The notes: generated by a model not told the origin, from the letters alone. Positions 1 to 11,224 are shown, numbered from the stretch's first letter. The stretch: 64,000 nt of DNA from Neurospora tetrasperma FGSC 2508 (GCF_000213175.1 NW_009799103.1:2632033-2696032); one strand, 5' to 3'. Made by a program: numbers and translations.

Positions 1-3000
1 TTACAAGGATCTGCTCGAGCAAGAGACGGCGAGGAGGGAGCAGAGTGACGAGGACAACCGAAAGCTGCGTGAAGAAATCTTTCGCCTCAAGCAGGAGCTG
101 GCGATGCAGCCGAACGGCAACGGGCCATACCAACAACAACAGCAAGGTTCCAACATGTCATACCTCAGCCGAAGGTCCCGCGAGCAGGGGAGCGCTTCCA
201 GTCGGCCTACCACTTCATTTTCAGCTGATCAGGACGTTGCCAGCTCGGCTACCACTCTGATTGAAGAACTCCGTCGAGAAAGCGAACAGTTGCGCCACGA
301 AAATGCCGAACTTCGTCGTGAAGTAGGCGCACAGACGTCGATGTTGACTTCTCGAAACCGTGAGAAGGAACGTCTGTACCAAGAAATCGAGGATTTGAAA
401 ATGGCACAGCGTCGCGGTGGCCCTGCTCCGTCTACCATTGACAGTCTCTTGGAGAGGTCAGCATCCCGTGCCGGTGCCCATGAGAGGTCACACTCGAGAG
501 CTAGTGGCAGAACGGGCATGACGGGACTAGACGACGCCGACCGCGAAGAGCTCGAGAACAAGATATCTCAGATGAGGGATAAGAACAACGAACTTCGTCT
601 TCAAAACCAAGATCTGGAGCGCGAGCTGGCGGCCTGTATGGAGGACTTTGAGATGCTCTGCGAAGCGAAGAAGCAGGCCGAAGAGCTTTCCCATTCCCTG
701 CAAGATGACCTGGAGGCAGCAATGCAGGATCTTGTCGCTCTGCAGGCCGAGCGTGACGAGGCACTTCAAGAACACGCGAACCTCGAACAAGAGTTCGAAG
801 CTTTGCGCAAAGAAGCCCAAGAGGAGATCGATGCGCTGGAAGGTGAATCAGATCTCCGTAGTGCTGAGATTGAGCGCCTCCAACTTGATCTGAATGATCG
901 TAACGAGAATTTCGAAGCGTTGCAGGAGGAGATGCGCAAGATGAGCGATGCCCTTGTTCGCCTGGAGGATGAGCAGGAAGCCAAGCACAAACGGATACAA
1001 ACACTTGAACAAGAGCTGAATGATGCCAACAGAGAACTGGAGGAGCTCGAATTCAAGCTTCTTGAGGCAAACGACAAGGCCAACCGTCTGTCAGTCCAGC
1101 AAGAGTCAAGCCAAGGGGAGATTGCCTTCTTGCGGGAAGAACAGGAGAACGACAAGATCCGGATTGGTGATCTGGAAGCGGCACTGGCGAATTCCGAGCA
1201 AGGTGTGCGTGATGAAAAAGACCGAGTCAGAGAGCTGGAGAACCGGCTGGCCCAGGAGAGGAGGCAACGAGAGATTGTTGCAAACAGGGAGAAGGAGGAG
1301 GTACAGCAGTTCATCAACGAGCTCAACAAGGAAGCAACAGCAGCCAAGGATGAAGCCCGACGACTGCGCAAGAGCCTGACAAGCAGGGAGGTCGAGGCTA
1401 CAGAGTGGAAGGAGAGGCTCTTGGAGCTGGAGAACAACCTTCGCGAGGCTCTAGGTGACCTGAATGGGACCAGGTCTAGCCTTCTCAAGGTAAGCAGTCA
1501 TCTAACTGCGTTGCAACCTGGACTGCAAACTAACAAGCACGACAGTCTATTGCCAAGCTCCAAATGGACCTCGAAAAAGCTGTCCGCGACCTTGACACCA
1601 CCAAGGCGTCACTGGCTGAAAAGGACCGCATCATCAAGCAGCGTGACGCTCTTCTTGAATCCCATGCTCTCGAGTCCCGCAAGGTTGGTGAGATGCTCGA
1701 TAAGGAGCGTCAAGCTCATCGGAACACCAAAAACCAGTTTGAGACGTTCCAGAAGACGCACCAGCATGTTACGCGCACACTCTCTCAATCGGAGGCGCGC
1801 ATTGCCGAGTTGGAAGCTGGCAAAGCCCAAGACAAGAAACGCATCGCTCAGCTCGAGGCCACCTACAAAGAGCAGCTTACCGAACGCAACACGCTGCTCC
1901 TCAACCTCTGGACCAGGCTATCTAGTCTCTGTGGCAGCGATTGGGCTCACAACAACAGTCTCATCAATGGCCGCGCTCTACCTAGCCTGGAGTCGGTCGC
2001 CACCATGTTCCCTGGCTTCAGCAAGAACCTCTTGGCTGCGGTCAAGACTCTGGAAACCATGGTCAGTAGCTTCCAGACCAAGGTGAAATCGGTAGAACGT
2101 GACCTGTGGAGAGAATATCAGGCACTGGAAAGCCACCTGGAGATGCGAGCCAAGAAGATGGATCGTCTGGAGCACATTGTGCGCAACAGCATCGCAGCCG
2201 GCACCACAGGCAACGGCGTCTTAACCGCTGCTGAAGCGCAGGGCAGGCTGGCCCGGCTGGAAGAAGCCTACAGGCAGCTCAAGGTGGAAAACCACACTCT
2301 TCGAACAGCAGCCGAAGTTCGTGCTAGAGCCGCGTATGCTGCTGCCCATCCTTCTCGGGGAGGAGGAGACCGTCACCAACAAAGCCCCAGTCCCCTGCCG
2401 TCTGCAGGGCCAAGGGACAGGGAAGGCATGCCCAGTGACAGAATGTCTATTTACAGCCAAGTCGACGCCAGAAAAGGCGGCAGTAGCAGGCCGAGTTCTA
2501 TCGCCATACCCCAGCGATCAGCGAGTAGTAGTCGCAGGTCCATGATCAATGACATGGACGGCCACAACGACGATGTTTTACTACCGGGATCGTCTCAACC
2601 GCCCCTGTCTCGAGTACAGAGTACCCAATCGCAGCAGAGTCACCAGCACCAGTACCAGCACCCCCAAGTGCAATCCCAAGCCTCCTACACTGGCCCCGGT
2701 GGTGGAGGTGGGGGGATTCAAACGTCAAGCGAAAGGGGAGTCGCCCCTTTTTCCGGTCCGGGGTCAACAAGTAGTACCAACAACCCTGCTACGCCTGGTA
2801 TGTTCTCCCAAAGCGGAGGCGCAGGTGGAGGAGGGGGGTCAACGACGAGCACCGACAACAAGTGGATGCTCCGCCTAAGAGACCTGGAGTACAAGCTGAA
2901 GGCGGAGAGGGAAGGGAGAATCTTGGACCGTAACGAGGCGCTCAAGAGGATCAGTACGAGCGAGTCGGAGAATCTGGCGCTGAGAGAGAATCTGGAGAGG

Positions 3001-3096
3001 GAGAAGAGGAGGAAGCGTGAGAGTGTCCAGAGTTTAAGCGGCGGCGGGGCTGGGGGAATGGGCAACGGAATGGGCAACGGCGAAAGGGGATCCTAG
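1..3096 (+). CDS. apsB: ApsB/Mto1-like microtubule-organising-centre coiled-coil protein (5' end outside window)
   Basis: Partial gene; the frame is already open at base 2. Two visible exons, 2-1489 and 1546-3096, are joined by a 56-base intron (GTAAGC donor, ACTAAC branch site, ACAG acceptor) in phase 0, giving 1012 visible residues. Almost all of the first 700 residues are heptad-rich coiled coil (Glu/Leu/Arg). The very start (KLREEIFRLKQEL) resembles the end of the centrosomin N-terminal motif that recruits gamma-tubulin complexes. After a Gly/Ser/Gln-rich linker, the C-terminus (about 2860-3030, WMLRLRDLEYKLKAERE) matches the Mto2-binding region of fission-yeast Mto1. Proteins with this layout (Aspergillus ApsB, S. 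pombe Mto1) sit at spindle-pole bodies and septal or cytoplasmic organising centres and nucleate microtubules. The family call rests on both end motifs; the missing N-terminus prevents a full check. Confidence 0.8.
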
Positions 3097-4128
3097 ATGG
3101 TATGGACCGTAGCCGGGGCTTCCTTTAGGGCGGGAGCCAGATAATGATATTCCACAGCAGCCCTAATAGGATATGGAAGCATATTAGATGTTGCTGGTTA
3201 CGCTGGCTCTGAACCTGTTGTGTTTGTTCATCAGTTTGCGGACAGGGAAGTAAGTTGGTTGGTGTTGAAGACGTACAAGTAGAGTTGTGAAGGAGAGAGG
3301 TTGTAGGTCCGTTGTTAGTTTTTTTCTTTCTTTTCGGTCATCACCTATTATTGTTCACTATTTTGTGGTTTGGCCATGGGTCGATTGGTCGGGTCTAGAC
3401 AATTGGTATGGAGACAGGCATTGTCACTACTACCACTATTACTACCCCTTTTCCTTAGTGAATAGTGTTGTTGTTTTTATGGATTGACTGCCAGCTTATA
3501 CCAGTCCCCGGGCCCGTGTTTTTTATTCCTTGCTTGGTCAGCAGCATATGAATATTTTGTGATGGCATCCTATGTGACTTTGATAGGCAAACATCGATAC
3601 CTCCGTTCTGTTAGTAAATATGATACGGCAGTCATCATGAAGAATTCAGAGACATTTCATCCCTGTGTCTCTGAAATATGTGTGTAATGGTGTGTACAGT
3701 ACCAGTAACTGTTAAGTGATACAAAGAAATGGCCATGGCCATAGAGGTACTCACTGATTTGCACGGTACTTACGCTAAGATACCGGACCTGCATGAATGA
3801 ATGCCGCTGTGACGTCGGGTCAGCTTCTACCGACGATAAGCCTTATCAATGAGCGGTATACAAGGGCAGAAATAATTGTCGCAGCTGGTTGCATGGGAAA
3901 AGTAAACGTGATTCTTACGGGGCAATTCAACTATCCAGTGTAACATAACATCAACTTCGAAATACCTACATACCACCCACCAGCAGACAGACAGGAGCAC
4001 GGCAGCGCCATCTCAACGTCTCATCCTCCCCGTCTCTCCTCTTACTTCTTCTCGTTCTTATATCATCGGCAAACCCGTTCCGTTCCGGACAACCCCGACC
4101 CCCCGCCGTCCTCTCCCGTCCACGACCG
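3097..4128. other. Intergenic region, ApsB-like 3' end to mtf1-like 5' end
   Basis: About 1 kb holding the 3' UTR of the ApsB-like gene and the promoter and 5' UTR of the next gene. No convincing coding sequence. A 10-bp stem with an 11-base loop lies at 3645-3675. The last 150 bases before the downstream ATG are C/T-rich, common in fungal leaders. Confidence 0.6.
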
Positions 4129-6462
4129 ATGCTCTCCAGGGTGCGCAACAATGCTGTGCGCCGCAACCTCGGCCTGGGCCAAGCGCCATGTATATCGTCC
4201 ATAATTACAACCGTCACATGCCCGAGTACCGCTAGCCTATCGGCCAATTCCCGCGTACAACAATGGCACGCGCAAAGGACATACCGGTCCACACAAGCTC
4301 TCAAAGCTAAGAAGCCTTCTGCCGGCCAGATGATGCGGGAAGCCATGGGAATCCTCCAGTCAGTCGGAGCTGCAGACCAAACACCAGAAGCAAAACCCAA
4401 GAGGACGAGGACGCGCAAAGCAAAGACGGCTGAGGAGCACGTTGTAAATCAAGACGAAACCGCAGAACCGAAACCAACGCGGCGCAAGAAGGCTGCTGAC
4501 AGTGCCGAGGATGGAGAAGAAGCAAAAGTTGAAAACAAAGAGCCCAAGAAAAAGAGGGCAGGGCGGCCACGTATACACATTCCCGAACCCGATAGTGCCG
4601 AGGCCTTGAAGCTGGCAGCGAAGCAGGCAAAACGAGAAGCTGCAGCAGCAGCGAAGAAAAGGCCCTCATTAAAACCCGCCAAAATAACGAGGAGCGATGA
4701 GCAAAGCATGCTGCGACCTTGTGTTGACCCCATGCAAGAGCGACTATACGACACCGAGCTTTGGAGCTGGCTCGATTATGGGCGCACGTCCAAGAAGGGA
4801 CTGGCACCCGCACCCATTAGGAAATACGATCGAACCCGAGTCCACGTCACTAGCGAGAAGATGGTTGACGATGTCCTCGATTTCATGAAGCCCACCTTGA
4901 CGCGCCACCAGGGCTGCGACATCATCGATCTGAACCCCGGAGCTGGCGTCTGGAGCACCAAGCTGAACGACCTGCTCAAGCCTCGCACCCACCTGCTGCT
5001 CGAACCAGACGCGGGCTTCTACGAACCCATGCTTGAACCGTTGCTTGCCCGAGACGGTAGCAAACTAATAGCCAAGGACGGCCTCGTCTGGGCGGAGCTA
5101 TTGTCGGTACTCACGCCCGAGTACCTACCGCACCAGAAAGAGCACCAGTACTCGGCCGACGACGTACCCGAACGGAACGACACCCTCCTGGTCACCGCCA
5201 ACCTTGGCTCCTACCCCAAGAGAAGATACTCGAGCTTCGCGAGCGCCACGGCCATGATCCTATACCAGTTCAACCACGCCATCCGCAGCGGTGCCCTCTT
5301 CCAGAAATACGGTCTGGTACGCATGCTGCTCTGGCTCGACGACGAGGACAAGGCCGCCATTCTCCCGCGCATGGCTCAGCGTCGCCGCCGTGTGGCCGTC
5401 GACGCCGAACTCAATTGTGAATCCATCACGCACGTGGCGGGCCCCGATTACTCCGACATCGATCCATCGAAGCGTCTCTGGTTTAGTCGTGACATCAACA
5501 TCGACCGCAGCAGCGCCCTGGCAGCCTTGCAGCGTATGCGCGAAGCCGGGATCCAGACCCCCACCGGGCGCGAGACCAAGCTCCTCCGCGAGGTCTCGCA
5601 AAATCCCGACAGCGTAGTCGCCGCCGGCGAGACGCCCATCACGTACGACTTCCGTCACCAGGCCGAATATGAAGAGCTCTTGAAAGACTTTGAAAAGGGC
5701 AAGATCGCCCTCGCCTCGGAAGAATACAAGGCCATGATCCGCATGCGCATCCAAATCGACTCGGCAAATAAGCGCTTCAGCAATGTCCACAGCAACATGG
5801 TGAATTTCCACCGGCTCGTGGACGAATGGCGACTTGCCAAGGCGGCCAATGACGACAAGGAAATCGCATCCATCATGGAACGGTACAAGGAATGGGAAAA
5901 GTCCTTCATTGCCCTGGGCTCGACCGCCTGCGGCGACTGGTTCGTCCAGCGCGACAACCTACACCTGTGGAAGCAGAAGAGCATGCACTGGGACCGCAGG
6001 GCCATCGAGCCGCTCGTGATTCAGAGTGACGAGTTTTTCCCGCATGTGCCGCTTTCCTTGCTCGATATCCAGCCCAAGGCCGCGCACAAGGTGTTGCGGT
6101 CCATGGGCCCCAACTCGGATCGGAGTGGTGACATGGCGGAAGTGCTGATGCGCAGCATCATGGCGTATACCAACTCGTCCATGAGCAAGGTGCTGGATCG
6201 TTTGGCGCCCGGAGCGAGCGAGTTTGTGTATCCCATGTGTAAGAGCCTGGTGGATCCGGATCAGGGCGGTGTGCCCTTTCCCGGAGCCGCCGAGATCACG
6301 GTGCGGGGGATGAGCGCGTGGCAGTTTGAGGATGTGTTGGAGCAGTGGATGAAGTGGTCCTTCAGACCACCGTTGCAGGATTTGATCAGTCAGTTGTCGG
6401 ATGAGTATGTGGAAGCCGAAGGGGAGGAAGGGAAGTTTGGGGGCGTTAGTCCGGAATTTTAG
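4129..6462 (+). CDS. mtf1: Mitochondrial transcription factor 1-like protein (rRNA dimethyltransferase fold)
   Basis: Single exon, 777 residues, ATG at 4129. The N-terminus is rich in Arg, Ser and Ala with no acidic residue for about 40 residues, as in a mitochondrial presequence. Residues 85-190 are a Lys/Arg-rich linker with an AT-hook-like core (KKRAGRPR, about 141-148). From about residue 235 the protein has the Rossmann-type methyltransferase fold of the mtTFB/KsgA family: DLNPGAG (267-273) fits the SAM-binding loop and LEPD (291-294) the following acidic strand. Yeast Mtf1, with this fold, is the specificity factor for mitochondrial RNA polymerase and helps melt promoters. The protein is far longer than yeast Mtf1 (341 residues), through the basic linker and a helical C-terminal extension. 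A mitochondrial rRNA methyltransferase is the alternative; the divergent loop makes a transcription role more likely. Confidence 0.75.
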   Translation: MLSRVRNNAVRRNLGLGQAPCISSIITTVTCPSTASLSANSRVQQWHAQRTYRSTQALKAKKPSAGQMMREAMGILQSVGAADQTPEAKPKRTRTRKAKTAEEHVVNQDETAEPKPTRRKKAADSAEDGEEAKVENKEPKKKRAGRPRIHIPEPDSAEALKLAAKQAKREAAAAAKKRPSLKPAKITRSDEQSMLRPCVDPMQERLYDTELWSWLDYGRTSKKGLAPAPIRKYDRTRVHVTSEKMVDDVLDFMKPTLTRHQGCDIIDLNPGAGVWSTKLNDLLKPRTHLLLEPDAGFYEPMLEPLLARDGSKLIAKDGLVWAELLSVLTPEYLPHQKEHQYSADDVPERNDTLLVTANLGSYPKRRYSSFASATAMILYQFNHAIRSGALFQKYGLVRMLLWLDDEDKAAILPRMAQRRRRVAVDAELNCESITHVAGPDYSDIDPSKRLWFSRDINIDRSSALAALQRMREAGIQTPTGRETKLLREVSQNPDSVVAAGETPITYDFRHQAEYEELLKDFEKGKIALASEEYKAMIRMRIQIDSANKRFSNVHSNMVNFHRLVDEWRLAKAANDDKEIASIMERYKEWEKSFIALGSTACGDWFVQRDNLHLWKQKSMHWDRRAIEPLVIQSDEFFPHVPLSLLDIQPKAAHKVLRSMGPNSDRSGDMAEVLMRSIMAYTNSSMSKVLDRLAPGASEFVYPMCKSLVDPDQGGVPFPGAAEITVRGMSAWQFEDVLEQWMKWSFRPPLQDLISQLSDEYVEAEGEEGKFGGVSPEF

Positions 6463-7194
6463 AGATATCGGGGCTGTCTGGGGGGGAACCTACTATCAGA
6501 TACGCTTGGGAGAAGTGAGATTTGGGACGTGATATGAGCTTGTGCAGTGAGAAGGAACAGCAGAAGAAGAATAGCGGCTGCTTCCATGCTGGCTTTGTTG
6601 GAGCTAGAGGACAAAACATTTATATAGGTAGACACTAAGGCGGCAGGCGATTACATAAAGATCATGTTGCTGTACGATATAAGGATGAGAAAATGATTTT
6701 TGATGTAAATGAAGATACCAAACTTGGGTGAAAATTTCATCTCTCATATTGTTGTTGTGTATCCTTTCAGTTGTACATTGACTCTAAGGCCTATGACACA
6801 CCAAGTACCCTGGTACTAGGCCTTGTACAACTAATTCAGGGGCTTAATCACGAACTGGTCCAGTCTTGAACTGATAGACCGCAACCCAGAAGCCATGACT
6901 TGTATGAGCAGGCGCAACGGACAAGGGGAGGAGCTTCCCACGATCAAGCGGTCTCATATGAGCTTTTGATCTCGTTTTCTCCTAACCAGCGTATCTCTCC
7001 ATACACAAGTGTGCTGCTTTACCATTACTTAAAAAAAAAACAGCTTTTGGGAATCGAAAATAGGTTCAACGTTTGGCATAAGTACGACTATCAATGCCAA
7101 TTTCAGTCATAGTTTCCTGTTGCAAGTCGAGCCAGTAAGGCAGGCATACTGTTATCGAAAAATAGCTATTAACTCGTCTGGGCACACATACACA

Positions 7195-7225
<31 letters not shown>

Positions 7226-7357
7226 CTCGCAAGATACTATACAAGAACACCCATCCAGGACTCCGATTTGCTCCCCGCTATTTCAAAATCCTATTTGCCT
7301 TGTTCGCTTCTTTTCATGTCCCATTCCCCACTAACGACGGGCCGCTGGGTCAGCAAC
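6463..7357. other. Intergenic region between convergent genes, with a CA microsatellite
   Basis: About 0.9 kb between the 3' ends of the mtf1-like gene (+) and the small gene on the minus strand. I see no coding sequence. It contains a run of ten A at 7029-7038 and the CA-repeat at 7183-7225. Confidence 0.6.
7183..7225. repeat. CA dinucleotide microsatellite
   Basis: About 20 CA units interrupted twice by TA, lying between convergent genes. A simple repeat, likely length-variable between strains. Confidence 0.9.
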
Positions 7358-7885
7358 TCAAACAAAAGCCCCTCGAATAACAACGTCCAGTACTGCTGCA
7401 AAAAAGAAGACCGTCCATGTGGGCATCTCCGTGGGCATCTCCGTGTTGCTCCCGCGGTCATCCTCATCATCCTCACTCTCGGGAAGAACGAGATCGACGA
7501 ATGTGATGGCTGTTGTGGTGACGTAGAGGCTGTGGACTTCAGTCTCGTATCCTTCTTTGCTGTTGATGATGCTGCCGTTGCTCTTGTGATTTGTTGAGGC
7601 GGTTGGATAGGAGACCCCGATACCGGTGACTACGTTTGTGTTGGTAGGATCCTATGGGTGTGAGACTGAAGTCAGCCTTTTGAGCAGGCATGGAACGGAG
7701 GTATCGATGTTAAGTTGGGAGAAAGAGCTTGATAAGTGCAAGTATCTGCTTACTACTTGAGGTATCAGGGTTTGGACAGCTATATTGGGCTGGTCTCCCT
7801 TTGCGAGTGTGGTTCCCATAAGCCCCCCGCAGAGCAAAGCTGTGGTGGAATGTTGTAAAAATCTGGGGAAGCGCATTGCAGCCAA
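7358..7885 (-). CDS. Small unknown two-exon protein with hydrophobic ends
   Basis: Reading the minus strand, exon 1 is 7885-7754 (44 codons) and exon 2 is 7651-7358 (97 codons plus TGA), joined in phase 0 by a 102-base intron (GTAAGC donor, ACCCATAG acceptor) to give 141 residues. I do not recognise the family. The N-terminus contains a hydrophobic stretch (STTALLCGGLMGTTLA) that could be a signal or anchor sequence. The middle is polar and ends in an acidic run (ESEDDEDDR). A tandem 12-base duplication encodes the repeated TEMP. The C-terminus (WTVFFFAAVLDVVIRGAFV) is hydrophobic. Support is the long open second exon and in-phase consensus splice sites; there is no homology I can name, so this could also be a fortuitous frame. 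Confidence 0.4.
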
Positions 7886-9238
7886 ACTGTGGTGCTCACG
7901 GTAGGGTTCGATGGAGTGTGAGAGGGTGGTTGTTTGGAGGAAAAAGGAAGACTAAGACAAAACCCCAGAAAGACAGCTAAAATACGGTAACCCGCTGGTA
8001 CTCAGGACACTATTGCAGCTTCCTACATTGTGGAAGGTGAACGCAGGGGACTAATTGGAATAGCAACGAAGGGGGCTTAGCCTGTCATATATTGACCGAA
8101 AAATATTTCAGGGGTGATTGGGAAAATGGCAGTGTCCAATGGTGCCAGGCGGTTTGCCTGTGAGGAGAGAAGGCAAACTGGGAAGTTGGGAAGCCGGTCA
8201 AAAATCTTGGAAGAGGACGGAAGTTTATGGCCTCACCTTGGGACAGGACTACGAGACTGCCAGACAGTGAACTCTCGAGCAATGCGTAACCCAGGCATGC
8301 CAAGTCTTTGCAGACTCTCTCATCCAGCAACATATCTGCTACAATCAGAGCTGGGATATTTCCGGGCAAAACTCATGATCTGTAGCATCGAGTCCGCTTA
8401 GAGTTGGCAAATAAGTGGCGGACTTGGTGGCAGCATGGCTCTGGCCCCAGCCAGCGACAGTGCCGTACTTGACAGCAGCAAGTCCGGTTGAACGTCGTAG
8501 ATCGTGTGTCTACATCCCAGACAACTGCTGTTGTGTCTGCCAGGAATGAATGACACCGGACATGGGATGAAGTGAATGCTGGGCATCCAACAATATCGGC
8601 TTGTCGTGGGGTTCTCGAACATGGGATGCTGATGCCTTGCGTATCATGGAAATTCCCCAGCATGACCGGACCTGAATTATGCCGTGACCGGGCCTTCCCC
8701 AATTAGCAATACCAAGATGAACGCAGGGCAGGTACGGAAGATGCGCAGACTCCGCCCCAGGGCCGGGTAGCTACCCCGAGTCCTGGTGTAGTTTTCTCAA
8801 GCTGACAATGTCCCAACTCCGTCGATTGAATTTCAAGTAAGCCGCGATGAACCGACTTGCATCTTTGGACCTTGCCAAGCTCAAGAGTATATCGCCTCGC
8901 GATCTACGCATCACCTTCCGATGTGATACCATGATCCATCACACCCGATCCGAAGTCCTTCCGCAGAGACGAAGGAGTGCAAAGACTCCAGAACGGACAA
9001 AGCAAAGCAACCGCCGGATTATAACAGAAGCTTGAACTCCATCCGCAACTAATATATCTCGACCTTTACCACCCGCCGTCCGCCTTGAGTGCTTGAGTTA
9101 CGTTGCGTCACAACTCACATCCCATCAGATTCACATGCCTCACTCGACGTCCGAAGCAAGCCACCAAACTTTTGGAAATGGCTTCTTCTGGAGTACGTGC
9201 GAGCGCCGTCTCCAACAACAAACAGGCGGTTAAACACC
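7886..9238. other. Intergenic region without recognisable genes
   Basis: About 1.35 kb upstream of the small minus-strand gene and before the tRNA-Lys gene. Only short, low-quality open frames on either strand; nothing I can name. Confidence 0.55.
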
Positions 9239-9311
9239 GCCCGGCTAGCTCAATCGGTAGAGCGTGAGACTCTTAATCTCAAGGTTGTGGGTTCGACCCC
9301 CACGTCGGGCT
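9239..9311 (+). tRNA. tRNA-Lys (anticodon CUU), intronless
   Basis: A 73-base cloverleaf: seven-pair acceptor stem (GCCCGGC with GTCGGGC, one G-U), D arm with the A box (TAGCTCAATCGG), anticodon loop ACTCTTAA giving CUU, and T arm GTGGG/CCCAC with the GTTCGACC B box. The discriminator is T. A 7-T run at 9340-9346 is the probable Pol III terminator. The leader forms a hairpin (9225-9230 with 9236-9241) that includes the first three tRNA bases, and the trailer forms GATGTT/AACATC. Three near-identical tRNA-Lys copies lie elsewhere in the window. Confidence 0.97.
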
Positions 9312-9793
9312 CAATTCCCGATGTTCAACAACATCTACATTTTTTTGGTTTTTTTTTCGTCTGTGCTTGAACCATGCATGCGCTCCATTGGCCTTTAGCT
9401 TTCATGCTTCCTTTTTCGTTTCATCCTTTCCCTTTTGTTGCCCCTTTCTCTGCTGTCGAGTGTTGATAATTTTTGTTCGTTGGTTGGTTCGTGTAAAGAT
9501 ATTGGTGATTTCGGGGACATGCCGGTGAGAAGTTATAGTTGTGTGCATCAAAGTGTAGGTGTAGAGAACATTCCAACACAGAATTTCCGAGTCGATAACT
9601 CCCACGTCAGAGGCGACAGCCCCGCGGCGCATGAGAGATGCTGAATGATACATGAAGAACAACCATTGCCTGGGTAGCCTGCGTTTGCAGACGAGTTGTC
9701 TTCCGAGGAGCACAAAATTACCGGGAAGGAAAAAAAGAAGCATCGCAGACATCTGGTTGATCATGGAATCCACGGGCAAAAATGAAGATAATT
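9312..9793. other. Spacer between tRNA-Lys and tRNA-Arg
   Basis: 480 bases with the tRNA-Lys trailer and T-rich terminator, then sequence without a supported gene. A run of five A at 9778-9782 is the likely terminator of the minus-strand tRNA-Arg. Confidence 0.6.
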
Positions 9794-9865
9794 CGATCCA
9801 CCCAGGGGTCGAACCTGGAACCTCCTGATTCGTAGTCAGACGCTCTGCCATTGAGCCAGCGGACC
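9794..9865 (-). tRNA. tRNA-Arg (anticodon ACG), intronless
   Basis: A 72-base cloverleaf on the minus strand. The acceptor stem pairs GGTCCGC with GTGGATC, with two G-U pairs. The D arm is GGCTCAATGGCAGAGC, the anticodon stem-loop CTGACTACGAATCAG gives ACG (read as inosine-CG, codons CGU/CGC/CGA), and the T arm is CCAGG TTCGACC CCTGG. The discriminator is G. A TTTTT terminator follows directly downstream on the minus strand. Confidence 0.96.
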
Positions 9866-10562
9866 TTGTTGACATAAGGGCTCAAATCTCAGCATTATAT
9901 ACTATTGCGGCCACCATTCAACAACAATGCTTCTCTTTGTCATCTTACAGCATTCTCACCTTCTCGTCGACAAGACTTGTTGGCCCGGAATCCGAGGCGA
10001 GCTTCAATTTATACTTTCTTCGAATTTAAATTGTAACCGTTATGGATTACACTATCCTCAAATCCTTCGTTCGAGACTTGCCGTTTCTACCTTCTCATTA
10101 AAGAGAGACCAAAAGTTGGGAGCGGAAGTTGAATACTTCTTACTGCAACCACCACTATAGATTATACACTTACTTCAACACCTCCGCCGGCATTGAAAAT
10201 TGGTCTTAGCGCGGCGAGCTGCAAAGTGGCGATAACTTGATTTCCCGTACAAAAATGGCTGCTTGGCTAAACCTCAAAATTTCCGTGAATTTTGGAAGGT
10301 GGCTGTACCACGCCAACAATTCAGATGCCGGCAGAGGTGTATACAGCGTGCCAGCCTGCATTTTCTAACACATTACAAAGCGAGCAGGACTCGTTCACTG
10401 ATCGGTGTGAGCGACTAGATTCATTAAGTGTAAGATGAAGCAAGAAAAAAAAAAAAAAAAGAGAACGAAACTGTAAGGGAAACAAACACAAGGGACAAAA
10501 AAAGATGGACAGCAGGCCAAAATACAACTATGGAAAAAAAAGATTTGGAACGACGGGAATTG
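9866..10562. other. Spacer between tRNA-Arg and intron-bearing tRNA-Lys
   Basis: About 700 bases, AT-rich, with a long A run at 10443-10459 and an 8-A run at 10534-10541 that reads as a T8 terminator for the minus-strand tRNA-Lys. No supported coding sequence. Confidence 0.6.
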
Positions 10563-10650
10563 AGCCCGACGTGGGGGTCGAACCCACAACCTTGAGATTA
10601 CGGAGGAACTCCTTAAGAGTCTCACGCTCTACCGATTGAGCTAGCCGGGC
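10563..10650 (-). tRNA. tRNA-Lys (anticodon CUU) with a 15-base intron
   Basis: Minus-strand tRNA-Lys, 88 bases. The mature part is identical to the three intronless tRNA-Lys(CUU) copies of the window, but 15 extra bases (AGGAGTTCCTCCGTA, or a one-base register shift) sit just 3' of the anticodon, the standard place for a nuclear tRNA intron removed by the Sen endonuclease. The intron can pair with itself (GGAG with CTCC). The trailer keeps TCAATTCCCG but has neither the trailer nor the leader hairpin of the other copies. T8 terminator downstream. Confidence 0.95.
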
Positions 10651-11224
10651 AAGCGGCTATCAATCATTCCTTGATGCAAGTCAGTGGTAAATGTTTGGTC
10701 TATAAGGTACATAAAAGAGCGCCATGACAGAATGTTCAACATGACAGTAACAACATTGCCCTTTCTTCCGGACTAGAAGTTAAATCACGCCATCCATCTA
10801 CGATAAAAATTCCGCTTGTGATCTTGATACACTTCTTTTATTTGACTTTCTCGGCAAATACTTCATGAGGCAATCCAGGTTGCGTTAAATGTCGAATTTG
10901 GCCAGTTACAGAACAGGTCTGCCGCTGCATGATGCCTCCTTCCACTTAGTTGTCAAGCAACGCCGACACGAAGAAGCAACGACACTGCCAAACCGAACAA
11001 CACCAGCAACCAAAACCACAAGAACAAGAGTAATAATTTCAACCATTGCCCGTGTTTAGTAACAGCTACCCAGCGTCATCCAACCATTGCATTGAGTTTA
11101 CCCAAGTCTCGACACAGTCCATCCCACTACATGTATGCATCCCCCCTCCCCCTACAACTCCCCATCGAAAACCCCCATCAACACCCCTCCCGCATTTAAT
11201 ACAACCGCCTAGGTAGGTAGGTAC
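10651..11224. other. Intergenic region before the cysteine-rich secreted protein gene
   Basis: About 570 bases; includes the 3' UTR of the minus-strand secreted protein gene. A CCTAGGTAGGTAGGTACC tract at about 11209-11226 directly abuts its stop codon. No other gene seen. Confidence 0.55.
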
